Assembly (NCBI GenBank): GCA_028752905.1
Contig: JAQNBH010000004.1
Coordinates: forward strand, 30,724,251 to 30,788,250
Reading direction: 5' to 3'
Length of the DNA stretch: 64,000 bases
DNA from: Cladorhizidae sp. MBARI D1340-BT2
Taxonomy: Eukaryota > Porifera > Demospongiae > Poecilosclerida > Cladorhizidae
Shown here: positions 36,001 through 40,201 of the stretch, piece after piece
Layout of the letters: each line of letters opens with the position of its first letter
Position numbering within the stretch: the stretch's first letter is position 1
Translations under genes and position numbers: made by a program
The notes under the pieces: generated by a model
What the model was told of the DNA's origin: nothing
What the model saw: only the letters and a program-made list of their open reading frames with translations
Databases searched by the model: none

Positions 36001-37451
36001 AAAATGGCATGCAAGTGAAGGTAGGGAGTTATGACTTAGAAATCTGCACCAATAGGCCCTTGGCTCAGATGCTGTCACTAGAAATGTATTGTGTCTGTTA
36101 GGGATGTCTATGTTGCCACTGCTGCAGTAACTGTGGAAGCATGTGGCTGCAGTACCCGTGGAAGCATGTGGCTGCAGTAACTGTGGAAGCATGTGGCTGC
36201 AGTAACTGTGGAAGCATGTGGCTGCAGTAACAGTGGAAGCATGTGGCTGCAGTAACAGTGGAAGCATGTGGCTGCAGTAACAGTGGAAGCATGTGGCTGC
36301 AGTAACTGTGGACGCATGTGGCTGCAGTAACTGTGGAAGCATGTGGCTGCAGTGACTGTGGAAGCATGTGGCTGCAGTAACTGTGGACGCATGTGGCTGC
36401 AGTAACTGTGGAAGCATGTGGCTGCAGTAACTGTGGACGCATGTGGCTGCAGTAACTGTGGAAGCATGTGGCTGCAGTAACTGTGGAAGCATGTGGCTGC
36501 AGTAACTGTGGAAGCATGTGGCTGCAGTAACTGTGGAAGCATGTGGCTGCAGTGACTGTGGAAGCATGTGGCTGCAGTGACTGTGGAAGCATGTGGCTGC
36601 AGTAACTGTGGACGCATGTGGCTGCAGTAACTGTGGACGCATGTGGCTGCAGTAACTGTGGACGCATGTGGCTGCAGTAACATCAACTGTGAACCTGTAG
36701 GTCCCTCCCAGTCAGCTAGGTCTGTATTTGATATTCCTCCACCCACTTCAATTAACTGTTGCGGTATCTGAGCTTGCGTAAACCAAACTGCTAGCTGGTG
36801 CAGGGGACTTCTTAGCTATGGATGCTTTTACTAATAGCAGGTGAGTAACTATCACACACAGTTAGGGCTTGGCAGTGATGGGCTCTATGAACATGACCTA
36901 GTTTGCCAAGGGACAAAACAAGCTCAGTGACTTTTTTCACTAGTCACGTGGTTTCTGCGAGCACAAAAGCTGAAGGTTGTAAGCAAGAAACAATTTACAT
37001 GTCAGTACTTGGCACATTGCAACACATTGCATGCTAACCAAGACATTGCAACACATTGCATGCTACACAGGCTAACCAAGAATTGAAGCTATTTTTTTCC
37101 CAAGTCTCCATGCACCTGGATCACTTATCTTTATTTGTTTCATGTGCATCCCATTATTAATTGTGCCCATTATTAATTGCAACAGAACCTCCACTAAAAT
37201 CGTCTTCCTGACATTAACTTTTCGTTTCTAACTACACCGCACCTATCATAACTCCCCATCTTTCCCAGCTCACTCACCACTATCTTTATGAACTGATCTT
37301 CCATTTGCTCCTTGGAGAAAGTCTCTGTGTCGTTGCCCAAGTCCACATAATCGTCTTCAACATTTCTTTTCGGTGTACGATGTCCATTGAAAGAAAACTG
37401 CGACCCTCCATTTACAGGACTGCCGACCTGAACGCTTTCACCGTTCCCCAT
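992..37451 (-). CDS. Formin-like (FMNL-type) formin, 14 exons, 3' end beyond the window
   Basis: Formins nucleate and elongate unbranched actin filaments; FMNL-type members are controlled by Rho-family GTPases and act at the plasma membrane. I joined 14 exons by hand: every junction is GT-AG and every phase matches, giving 707 codons. In order: MGN start (Gly2, myristoylation-type), GBD/FH3 region (about residues 45-355, with segments [70 protein letters not shown]), coiled coil (about 355-442), FH1 polyproline (443-510) and the start of FH2 (about 515-707, with [28 protein letters not shown]). Vertebrate FMNLs are about 1,000-1,100 residues, so the rest of FH2 and the C-terminal autoregulatory part are missing off the left edge. 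FMNL is favoured over DAAM or diaphanous by the N-terminus and the FH3 wording. Confidence 0.93.
1141..1472. repeat. TG-rich microsatellite
   Basis: About 330 bp of TGTG mixed with GCATG/GTATG, inside formin intron 13. It gives long Cys/Val or His/Thr reading frames on both strands that are not real genes. Confidence 0.95.
1473..1977. other. Formin intron 13, unique part
   Basis: No reading frame, repeat family or RNA gene recognised; ordinary intronic sequence between the TG tract and the minisatellite. Confidence 0.6.
1978..2801. repeat. Minisatellite, units of about 47-55 bp
   Basis: About 16 units beginning GCATATACATGCACTAACAT, differing mainly by presence or absence of a short GCAT/GTAT block near the unit end. 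It ends only 20 nt from the 5' splice site of formin exon 13 (donor at 2821). Confidence 0.95.
2822..2969 (-). CDS. FMNL-type formin, exon 13 (FH2)
   Basis: Residues 629-678; the first nucleotide completes a codon begun in exon 12. Acceptor GACACAG, donor GAT|GTAAGT. Segments [18 protein letters not shown] and FLYD match the FH2 helices that in vertebrate FMNL read 'LP-x-x-x-V-E-x-L-M-R-F-L-P-T-E-x-E'. Confidence 0.93.
3120..3250. repeat. TGTA/TGTG-rich simple repeat
   Basis: Imperfect TGTATG repeats filling nearly half of the 299-bp formin intron 12; a purine-rich GAGGAGG stretch (about 3047-3105) adjoins it. Confidence 0.85.
3269..3428 (-). CDS. FMNL-type formin, exon 12 (FH2)
   Basis: Residues 576-629, entered in phase 1 and left in phase 2. 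Acceptor TGAACAG, donor CG|GTAGGT. Contains [18 protein letters not shown], the counterpart of 'LLE-x-N-R-A-K-N-L-A-I-x-x-R' in vertebrate FMNL FH2 (actin-contacting knob region by family knowledge). Confidence 0.93.
3655..4045 (+). repeat. Hammerhead-like repeat, locally amplified
   Basis: About eight partial copies of CCTGATGAAGGCTAGAGCAT separated by AATTAATT, ending with TTTCAAGTTGATTAATTGAG. Same dispersed family as at 38.69, 44.4, 58.7 and 61.0 kb. Most copies here lack the GAAA half of the motif, so it reads as a degenerated expansion. It lies in formin intron 11. Confidence 0.8.
4345..4645. repeat. Minisatellite, ~25-bp unit
   Basis: About 12 diverged units of GGTCCACTAATCCTGGCTGG plus GGTAG, in formin intron 11. 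Confidence 0.9.
4791..4976 (-). CDS. FMNL-type formin, exon 11 (start of FH2)
   Basis: Residues 514-576, entered and left in phase 1. Acceptor GGCATTCAG, donor CAG|GTAATG. Segments [20 protein letters not shown] and [13 protein letters not shown] are the FH2 lasso and following helix; the NW tryptophan that the lasso inserts into the partner subunit is present. This exon gave the strongest single match to FMNL. Confidence 0.96.
4985..5106. repeat. ATC/AAC trinucleotide and CA repeats
   Basis: Interrupted (CAACAT)n and (ATCAAC)n followed by a short (CA)n, starting 9 nt upstream of the exon 11 acceptor. Confidence 0.85.
5107..5416. repeat. Minisatellite, ~65-bp unit
   Basis: About 4.5 copies containing GTGCCTATTACCTAGTGAGG and GGTTCCACTCTAGCTAATAA, in formin intron 10. 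Confidence 0.92.
5417..6361. other. Formin intron 10, unassigned part
   Basis: No gene assigned. Minus-strand stretches near 5955-6125 look exon-like ([12 protein letters not shown] followed by a GTAAGC; then [14 protein letters not shown] followed by GTGAGG), but the formin reading frame passes correctly from exon 10 to exon 11 without them and I know no formin counterpart. Confidence 0.4.
6362..6575 (-). CDS. FMNL-type formin, exon 10 (FH1)
   Basis: Residues 443-514, left in phase 1. Acceptor TTAATTAG, donor AAAA|GTGAGC. About two thirds proline and glycine, with four runs of 5-11 prolines separated by GGG, CPGAPGA and CPGGAGA. FH1 recruits profilin-actin and SH3/WW proteins. The plus strand reads as polyglycine, which is only the complement of this exon. 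Confidence 0.93.
6690..6945. repeat. Minisatellite, ~24-bp unit in 48-bp pairs
   Basis: Alternating CAGCACGTGCTACTAGGGTT and CACATGCTACCAGGATGATA units, in formin intron 9, ending about 10 nt from the exon 9 donor. Confidence 0.9.
6956..7020 (-). CDS. FMNL-type formin, exon 9 (coiled coil)
   Basis: Residues 421-442, entered in phase 1. Acceptor TCTCTCTAG, donor GCA|GTAAGT. Encodes [20 protein letters not shown], a heptad-patterned acidic/basic helix directly before FH1, as in the family. Confidence 0.88.
7021..7979. other. Formin intron 8, distal part
   Basis: No gene or array recognised. Around 7255-7400 the phrase AGTGAGATTA recurs five or six times at irregular spacing; short and diverged. 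Confidence 0.5.
7980..8290. repeat. Minisatellite, ~84-bp unit
   Basis: Nearly four copies with CAGATGTTTTGGTGGAGGGT and CAGCCTCCTTCAAGGAC. Unit length is a multiple of three and has no stop, so two plus-strand frames stay open; this is the expected by-product of the unit length rather than a gene. Confidence 0.9.
8291..9624. other. Formin intron 8, proximal part
   Basis: Contains a short TG tract (8755-8800). A minus-strand GTAAGTGG at about 9389-9396 follows an open stretch, but no formin counterpart was recognised and exon 8 joins exon 9 in phase without it. Confidence 0.45.
9625..9673 (-). CDS. FMNL-type formin, exon 8 (coiled coil)
   Basis: A 49-nt exon, residues 405-421, left in phase 1. 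Acceptor TGCTTAG, donor ATAG|GTGAGG. Encodes [16 protein letters not shown]. It is supported by the exact phase match to exons 7 and 9 and by its helical, glutamine-rich composition, not by a strong family match. Confidence 0.75.
9715..10095. repeat. CA/TA-rich minisatellite
   Basis: Units of ACACACATGTATAC and CATGCATGCATACAGATCCA, in formin intron 7, ending 8-10 nt from the exon 7 donor. Confidence 0.92.
10104..10259 (-). CDS. FMNL-type formin, exon 7 (FH3 end and dimerisation region)
   Basis: 52 codons, residues 353-404, phase 0 at both ends. Acceptor CTGTAG, donor GAG|GTAAGT. Segments [20 protein letters not shown] and [10 protein letters not shown] correspond to the FMNL stretch 'V-Q-I-Q-A-Y-L-D-N-x-F-D-V'. 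Confidence 0.9.
10399..10678 (-). CDS. FMNL-type formin, exon 6 (FH3 core)
   Basis: Residues 259-352. The first A completes an Arg codon begun in exon 5. Segments [48 protein letters not shown] and LLGLDEYIE are the diagnostic FH3 armadillo helices. The donor is GAG|GTCCGT, weaker than the other junctions. Confidence 0.96.
10797..10873 (-). CDS. FMNL-type formin, exon 5 (FH3)
   Basis: Residues 234-259, left in phase 2. Acceptor TTATTAG, donor ACAG|GTAAGT. Encodes [20 protein letters not shown], aligned with 'Y-G-F-x-x-V-M-x-H-P-x-A-V-x-x-I-A-L-S' of FMNL. Confidence 0.92.
11086..11780. repeat. Minisatellite, 34-bp unit
   Basis: About 20 copies of TACTATCCGTCATGACCCCA plus GGTTGTCAGTAATT, in formin intron 4; ends about 20 nt from the exon 4 donor. 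Confidence 0.95.
11801..11990 (-). CDS. FMNL-type formin, exon 4 (FH3 start)
   Basis: Residues 170-233, entered in phase 2. Acceptor TTGATGTAG, donor ACT|GTACGT. The end [16 protein letters not shown] matches 'D-V-H-V-C-I-M-C-L-R-A-I-M-N' of FMNL. The beginning is a serine-rich linker ([22 protein letters not shown]), which is also variable in the family. Confidence 0.93.
12110..12985. repeat. Minisatellite, 23-bp unit
   Basis: About 37 copies of AGCTCTAGTCCCAGCCTTAG plus CCT, with a few variants (ACATGT and CAACAG insertions). A block of six or seven units is itself duplicated (12120-12400 against 12660-12900). In formin intron 3. Confidence 0.95.
12986..14367. other. Formin intron 3, unassigned stretch
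   Basis: No gene recognised on either strand. A 28-bp motif (CTCCCTGCACCCCTGGACAT) is present twice at 13086-13142. Confidence 0.55.
14368..15659. repeat. Minisatellite, 17-bp unit
   Basis: About 75 very uniform copies of TATTCTAGGACTAGGAG; the commonest change is GAGTATT to GGGTATT. In formin intron 3. Stops in several frames, so no long reading frame. Confidence 0.96.
15735..15880. repeat. A-rich AATTAAAC simple repeat
   Basis: Interrupted AATTAATTAACAAAACC and AATAAACAAACA units. Confidence 0.8.
16010..16115. repeat. Tandem duplication of ~60 bp
   Basis: Two copies of a segment with GAGGTATGAGGCCCCAGAG and AGAGGCTCTAACTCTCC. Confidence 0.8.
16360..17080 (+). pseudogene. Decayed or spurious ORFs, unassigned
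   Basis: Three overlapping plus-strand frames (about 16296-16502, 16538-16855 and 16809-17081) look more protein-like than their surroundings: [36 protein letters not shown] and [20 protein letters not shown]. They are in different frames with no splice signals that clearly join them. They may be a decayed gene copy inserted in formin intron 3. I do not recognise the family; a BEN-domain-like protein crossed my mind but the match is too weak to name. Confidence 0.3.
17228..17490. repeat. Tandem repeat, ~70-bp unit
   Basis: Four copies containing GACATGGAAGAAGTGCTGAA and AGCTTCAAGTCTCTGCTGGG; the first spacer is slightly longer. Confidence 0.92.
17550..17720 (+). repeat. Hammerhead-like dispersed repeat, diverged copy
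   Basis: Contains GCTGATGAAGACTTAGAGCT, GCCGAAACGTCGAGG and TAGATTATTGAGAAAG on the plus strand, preceded at 17557-17590 by an inverted TTTCTCGATAATCAACTT. Same family as at 58.7 kb. Confidence 0.65.
17722..18175. repeat. Minisatellite, ~44-bp unit
   Basis: About ten copies of GTAGCCATAGTGACTGTGAG with GGCCCGGTTGTGTGCAGAAG. It begins directly at the end of the hammerhead-like repeat. Three minus-strand frames stay open across it; not genes. Confidence 0.95.
18176..19147. other. Formin intron 3, unassigned, with two local duplications
   Basis: A ~45-bp block (ATCCAAACCGCTGACTTC) is doubled at 18718-18795 and a ~110-bp block (AAGCTTACCAAGGTCCTCCT) at 18858-19060. No gene recognised. Confidence 0.5.
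19148..19405. repeat. Minisatellite, 16-bp unit
   Basis: About 16 copies of CACCAGGAGCGTGTCA. Open in two frames; spurious reading frames. Confidence 0.95.
19690..20125 (+). mobile_element. Pogo-MITE-like dispersed element, copy 1
   Basis: Shares an ordered series of words with 35385-35835: AAATGTTCGGATAAC, AATCGTG, ATTGCATTCC, CATCGCAGATCTTGAGCT-like, TTTGACAC, GGCGAA, GTGTTCGG and GACCTG. The right end read inverted begins CAGTGGAGGACCCCTTACC, resembling the CAGTGG...CC...TTATC ends of pogo/Tigger elements. No coding capacity. Immediately followed by foldback copy C. Confidence 0.5.
20163..20788. mobile_element. Foldback (near-palindromic) element, copy C
   Basis: The outer ends are inverted: TTGTGGTGGTTACTAATTTG on the left against CAAAGTTGTCGTAACCACAG on the right, with further inverted words (AACTCAAAAGATACATCTC against GAGAGCTATCTTTTGGGCTA). 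This is the most complete but most diverged of the three copies. Confidence 0.75.
21018..23665. repeat. Minisatellite, 27-bp unit (about 98 copies)
   Basis: Unit CCTACACCTGCTTCAATGGT plus GCCAGCC. Because 27 is a multiple of three and the unit has no stop, the array is open over long stretches in several plus frames (nonapeptides [27 protein letters not shown]) and on the minus strand (GAGTIEAGV). The longest frame, 20995-23700, is 901 codons but changes nonapeptide near 21700 after an indel. The array sits in formin intron 3 and no unique coding sequence flanks it, so it is not annotated as a gene. Confidence 0.95.
23820..23952. repeat. CA/TA-rich repeat
   Basis: ACACACACATACAAACATAC units immediately beside the donor of formin exon 3 (donor at 23953). 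Confidence 0.85.
23954..24040 (-). CDS. FMNL-type formin, exon 3 (GBD/FH3)
   Basis: Residues 141-170, entered and left in phase 2. Donor AA|GTACGT. Segment [20 protein letters not shown] matches 'W-V-R-E-F-L-x-E-x-N-x-G-L-D-V-L-V-E-Y-L' of FMNL. The acceptor TAG is directly preceded by about 16 TG dinucleotides on the coding strand. Confidence 0.95.
24043..24075. repeat. (CA)n / (TG)n at a 3' splice site
   Basis: 33 nt of perfect dinucleotide repeat. On the transcribed orientation it is (UG)n ending at UAG, so it replaces the normal pyrimidine tract of exon 3. Confidence 0.95.
24232..24775. repeat. Minisatellite, ~27-28-bp unit
   Basis: About 19 copies of GCATGGCCAGAGATAACTTC plus CAGCAACA, filling most of formin intron 2. 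Confidence 0.95.
24911..25158 (-). CDS. FMNL-type formin, exon 2 (GBD)
   Basis: Residues 59-141, left in phase 2. Donor TCAG|GTGATC. With the end of exon 1 it reads [15 protein letters not shown], aligned with 'R-F-A-I-V-L-N-A-M-N-L-P-P-D-K' of [20 protein letters not shown] and LEISLRTND follow. Unusually GC-rich compared with its flanks. Confidence 0.96.
25161..25200. repeat. (TG)n then poly-G
   Basis: On the transcribed strand this is poly-C followed by about 11 CA dinucleotides ending in CTAG, forming the 3' splice site of exon 2. Confidence 0.95.
25535..25590. repeat. (GT)n microsatellite
   Basis: Short interrupted GT tract in formin intron 1. Confidence 0.9.
25798..25985. repeat. Minisatellite, 31-bp unit
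   Basis: Six copies of GGTGGGCCACTGTGCCTCTC plus ACTGCATGAAA. Confidence 0.95.
26055..26650. repeat. Minisatellite, 35-bp unit
   Basis: About 17 copies of CTCCAGGACATGCACATGTC plus ATACGCACTGCCCAA. With a 35-bp unit each frame passes through all three phases, so the unit is stop-free in all three plus frames; the three overlapping ORFs of about 200-270 codons are by-products. Confidence 0.95.
26651..27151. other. Formin intron 1, unassigned
   Basis: Short CA tract near 26964; no gene recognised. Confidence 0.55.
27152..31049. repeat. Minisatellite, 57-bp unit (about 68 copies)
   Basis: Unit CATAGTCATACTAACACACA, GTGTAGATATATGATGCACT, CCAGATGTAAGTGGCTG. It is 19 codons long and open on the minus strand ([11 protein letters not shown] / PLTSGVH), giving frames of 363, 276 and 635 codons broken only by small indels near 28250 and 29090. 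Variant units are arranged in higher-order patterns (see findings). It lies in formin intron 1; considered non-coding. Confidence 0.96.
31050..32030 (+). pseudogene. Decayed ORF, unassigned
   Basis: Protein-like pieces on the plus strand in changing frames with stops: [19 protein letters not shown] near 31170, [19 protein letters not shown] near 31765, and [20 protein letters not shown] near 31940, running to a TAA near 32028. The order and composition suggest one broken reading frame, perhaps a transposon or retrocopy in formin intron 1. I do not recognise the family. Confidence 0.3.
32228..32745. repeat. AAT/AGT trinucleotide repeat
   Basis: About 500 bp of TAATAG, TAGTAG and TAATAA units, with open Asn/Ser and Ile/Leu frames that are artefacts. 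Confidence 0.95.
32750..34270 (-). pseudogene. Possible decayed coding segment, unassigned
   Basis: Minus-strand pieces such as [20 protein letters not shown] (near 32930), [20 protein letters not shown] (near 33360) and [19 protein letters not shown] (near 33580) are more protein-like than average and all on one strand, but in different frames with stops. No family recognised; the whole stretch may simply be intronic. Confidence 0.2.
34290..34355. repeat. Short tandem repeat, ~25-bp unit
   Basis: Three copies of ACACTTCCTGAAGTATACTA. Confidence 0.85.
34356..35384. other. Formin intron 1, unassigned
   Basis: A ~35-bp block (ATGGCACATCCATGC) is doubled near 34786-34838. No gene recognised. 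Confidence 0.5.
35385..35835 (+). mobile_element. Pogo-MITE-like dispersed element, copy 2
   Basis: Collinear with 19690-20125. The left end contains CACTGGGACCGGAGGATG and the right end, read inverted, CAGTAGGCCGCCACTTATC, consistent with imperfect pogo-type terminal inverted repeats. A TA-rich tract (35836-35925) follows. No coding capacity. Confidence 0.5.
36112..36685. repeat. Minisatellite, 25-bp unit
   Basis: About 23 copies of GTGGAAGCATGTGGCTGCAG plus TAACT. Stop-free in all minus frames, giving three overlapping ORFs of about 190-218 codons that are artefacts. Formin intron 1. Confidence 0.95.
36686..37277. other. Formin intron 1, 5' part
   Basis: Contains a doubled CAACACATTGCATGCTA block near 37020-37065; otherwise unremarkable. 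Confidence 0.6.
37278..37451 (-). CDS. FMNL-type formin, exon 1 (N-terminus)
   Basis: Residues 1-58, donor ATAGTG|GTGAGT. I chose the ATG at 37451 because it gives MGNGES, with Gly at position 2 and the MGN beginning shared by FMNL proteins, which are N-myristoylated in vertebrates. No in-frame ATG was seen further upstream. The end [11 protein letters not shown] starts the GTPase-binding domain, which continues in exon 2. The middle ([20 protein letters not shown]) is acidic and unmatched. Confidence 0.88.
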
Positions 37452-37850
37452 AGCTGAGCCTTTCAACTTTATCTAGCAAGCATAAACTCCAGGTCGAGCA
37501 AACGAATGTACCAGACAACTCATAAATTGGATGTCAATGACATCACGATTAAGTTTTCACGGAACAACCCGCAATAGTTTTCGCAACCACACACACGGTG
37601 GAGCAAAACGGTGAGGAGCGCCTTTACCTACCTCACTGCCACCCACACTGCCACGAGGGTCTCTGGACCAAGTCGAGGGTGTAAGATGGTTGCTACTGTC
37701 CTCCTATCGATTTAGCTACACTTAAAGCTATTGTTTTGAAGACCGGTTAGGTTATACAATCCCGTTACAATGCTGGCTTCTTGAATAACGCGCTAAGTAC
37801 AAAGCCCCCGTCACTCGTTATACATTGTGCATCACATCACACTGTAGACT
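37452..37850 (-). promoter_or_regulatory. Formin 5' flank (5' UTR/promoter region, not resolved)
   Basis: About 400 bp upstream of the start codon without an array, in contrast to most of the window. No TATA box or other core element could be fixed; the transcription start is unknown. Confidence 0.3.
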
Positions 37851-37854
37851 TGTA

Positions 37855-38085
37855 TACTTGATTCACTCTTACCATATGCGATGTTGCGGATGTTGCAAGA
37901 TGCACAATGCAGAACTGCACAATGTACAAGTGAGTGGCATTAGTTGGCTTCTACTTGCTCATTGATCAGAATAGTCTGAAGAGAAAGGGTTAGTGGAACC
38001 CCCCTCCCCCGAGTTAGTGGTTCTGTATTGTGCATCTTGCAACATCCACAACATTGCAAGCCAATTCAAGTATACAAGGTTTTCC
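37855..38085. repeat. Inverted repeat, possible small MITE
   Basis: The left arm (37855-37907) with CTTGTATACTTGA and GATGTTGCAAGATGCACA matches the inverted right arm (38030-38085) with TGTGCATCTTGCAACATC and TCAAGTATACAAGG; the loop is about 120 bp. No coding. Confidence 0.65.
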
Positions 38086-38685
38086 AAAATGCAAGATTTA
38101 AAAATAATTATAGGGGTTATGGCCATAATTTTAGAAAAGAGTTAGCATATTTAGGTGCTTTACTTTTGTATGGGGTGGGTGGGTTATTTTTAGGTGGCCT
38201 AATAAGTATTGAGTGAGGATAAGTCTTAACTGAAGTTCAGTTGATGGCAGCTAAAGCTTGCCAAATCTGGCAACAATTTCTCTGGTGATAAATTTTGCCC
38301 TTGTAGTTAAGGCAAGGTATATATCAAAAACGTGTTTAGCCACTGCCCTAAGTTGATGCATAGCCCTAAGTTGATGCATACAGTAGGTTTGACCACGATT
38401 TAAAAAAATCCAATGATAATGACAAATAAAAAAAGTGTGCCGAGGGAGTAGGTGGGCGAGTGTGTTATTTATTTGGGTAGGGAAGTGGTGGCAGAGGAGA
38501 AAGGAATTGTTGGCTAATGAATAACTCTGGTGCCCTTCCCACCCTTTGAATAGCCGACACTCATGGCTACTATCAGTTGTCTGTCAATAGAATGCATATG
38601 TATTTTAGACCGTCCTTGGGCATGTGCACTGGCACGTGGTGGATAGATAGCTACTGGTATATAACAGGCTCACGCGAGCACGTCT
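38086..38685. other. Intergenic, unassigned
   Basis: No gene, array or repeat family recognised. Confidence 0.55.
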
Positions 38686-38686
38686 C

Positions 38687-38778
38687 ATTATTCCTGATGA
38701 AGGCTAGAGCATCTAGTCGAAATGTCGAATGAATAATATTTGAAGTTGATATTGAGAAGGTGATTTTAATGTCTTCTT
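38687..38778 (+). repeat. Hammerhead-like dispersed repeat, single copy
   Basis: Best single copy of the family. ATTC at 38690-38693, CTGATGA at 38694-38700, a stem GGCTAG/CTAGTC, GAAA at 38719-38722, then TGTC and GAAT (38727-38730), which pairs with the ATTC. One A is inserted between CTGATGA and the stem relative to the canonical hammerhead core. Ends with TTGATATTGAGAAGGT. Confidence 0.65.
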
Positions 38779-39153
38779 CCGCCACTATGTGCAGTGCATG
38801 TGATGGCTTGAACAGGCTCAACAAATTATACAGAAACGACAAATCCTCGTTGATTAAATATTCCACCAGCTCAGCTCCCCAGGCTGGGACCTAATAAGGA
38901 GGTTCACCGTCCAGCTGCATACCCTGTGCCCCCTCACCTTGGCAGGCTGGTAGCGGCCAGAGACCTTTAAGACAAGACACCAGTAGCCATTACGAAACTG
39001 CAGTTCCAAGCATAACCACAACATTCTGTTGTCTTGTTCAGTGCAGTCATTCAGTTTAGTTCCAATTCACAATAATCACACAAGCAGGGAGGAATTCAGT
39101 CATGTATATTGGCATACTACATAAACATCAGTATTCACTGTTGGTGTGTGCCA
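38779..39153. other. Region downstream of the carboxypeptidase exon
   Basis: On the minus strand a 27-nt segment near 38940-38967 (SGRYQPAK) has AAAG before it and GTGAGG after it, as a micro-exon would, but nothing else supports it. No clear poly(A) signal found. Confidence 0.35.
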
Positions 39154-39264
39154 CTAGTTCTTGTTGAATTTGTCTATTTCTCCACTGACAAACATCTGTA
39201 TGAGGTTGAAACTTCTCTCTGGCTGGTCGTGGGGCAAGAGATGTCCACCTCCTCGGACTATTAC
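39154..39264 (-). CDS. Serine carboxypeptidase (S10 family), last exon
   Basis: 36 codons and a TAG stop, phase 0, after acceptor TCCTTCATAG. Segment VRGGGHLLPHDQPERSFNLI matches the C-terminal block of serine carboxypeptidases, 'G-x-G-H-M-V-P-x-D-Q-P-x-x-A-x-x-x-x', with the catalytic His in GGH. S10 enzymes remove C-terminal residues from peptides in lysosomes or secreted fluids. The wording is nearest to the CPVL/vitellogenic type by memory. Upstream exons would lie at higher coordinates; none was recognised, so this may be the end of a gene with long introns or an isolated remnant. The stop and the acceptor are intact. Confidence 0.7.
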   Translation of the reverse strand, partial: VIVRGGGHLLPHDQPERSFNLIQMFVSGEIDKFNKN

Positions 39265-40200
39265 CTATGAAGGAAGAAAAAAAGAGATTTTGTGATCGCA
39301 AATTACAAGACAAATTACAAACAATAACAACAACAAATGTGGGGGGAAAACACCACAAAATATTCGGATATCAGGCAGACAACCACTAATTGTTATGTCT
39401 ACGAGAAATGTCTGGTCTTGAACCCATCACAAGAGCAGGTTCTACGATAGGCAGAATTCTGGATCCAAAGAATTTTTTAATGAATGATCACTAAATCACA
39501 CTGGCCACCACCGAGAGACCAGGCTCAATTCCTGGAACCTAATACACACACGCACACCTCTCCCACGTACAAACAGTAGCAATGAAACTTGGCACCAGTT
39601 GCTGATAATTCCTACTGCATCGCTTACAGTTGGAAGCTAACAAGTCGGCAGGTATTATGTTACTGCAAGGCGTTATTAGTAAGCCCTCAGAGACAAGGTC
39701 AATATAATGTTTACGTATTAAGTATTCAGCCAAACAGAATGTGTAATATGAAACTGGCATGCATTTCTTCACCTTCTAAATATATCACCTCGTGCTGAGA
39801 GCGTGTATTGTCCATGCAGTTGTAGGTTAGCAGAGAACAAAAATGGCTTCTTCCTGCTCAACAGAAATACCTCCTCGGGACCACAAGCCTAGCAGTTGCC
39901 TAGCCACAGTTGGTAAAGATCATCATGTTACTCGCTACTTCAGCTTCTTTTTCAAGCGTCACTAAGGATCTGTCACCACAATGCGTTGCCAAGACATTTG
40001 TGAGATAGCAAATATAAACTTAGCTAGCTGGTTAGGACCACGCCGATTGCCAACTGCCAAGTCGGTGAGGCAATGGAGAAGGGGAAAAAATGACCAGGAA
40101 GGACATAACGTTAGTTGGTTGGACTCCTTCTCTAGCAATGGCTGCCATGGAGTGATGAAAAAATGGTTGCTAATTGGCCACTTCATATTCATACTTTAGA
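39265..40200. other. Intron of the carboxypeptidase or intergenic
   Basis: No further S10 block (no GESYAG-type serine motif) or other gene recognised. Confidence 0.45.
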
Positions 40201-40201
40201 C

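Noticed and set aside
35986..36746. Three overlapping minus frames of about 190-218 codons
   Set aside because: 25-bp minisatellite; all three frames are open at once, which real genes do not do.
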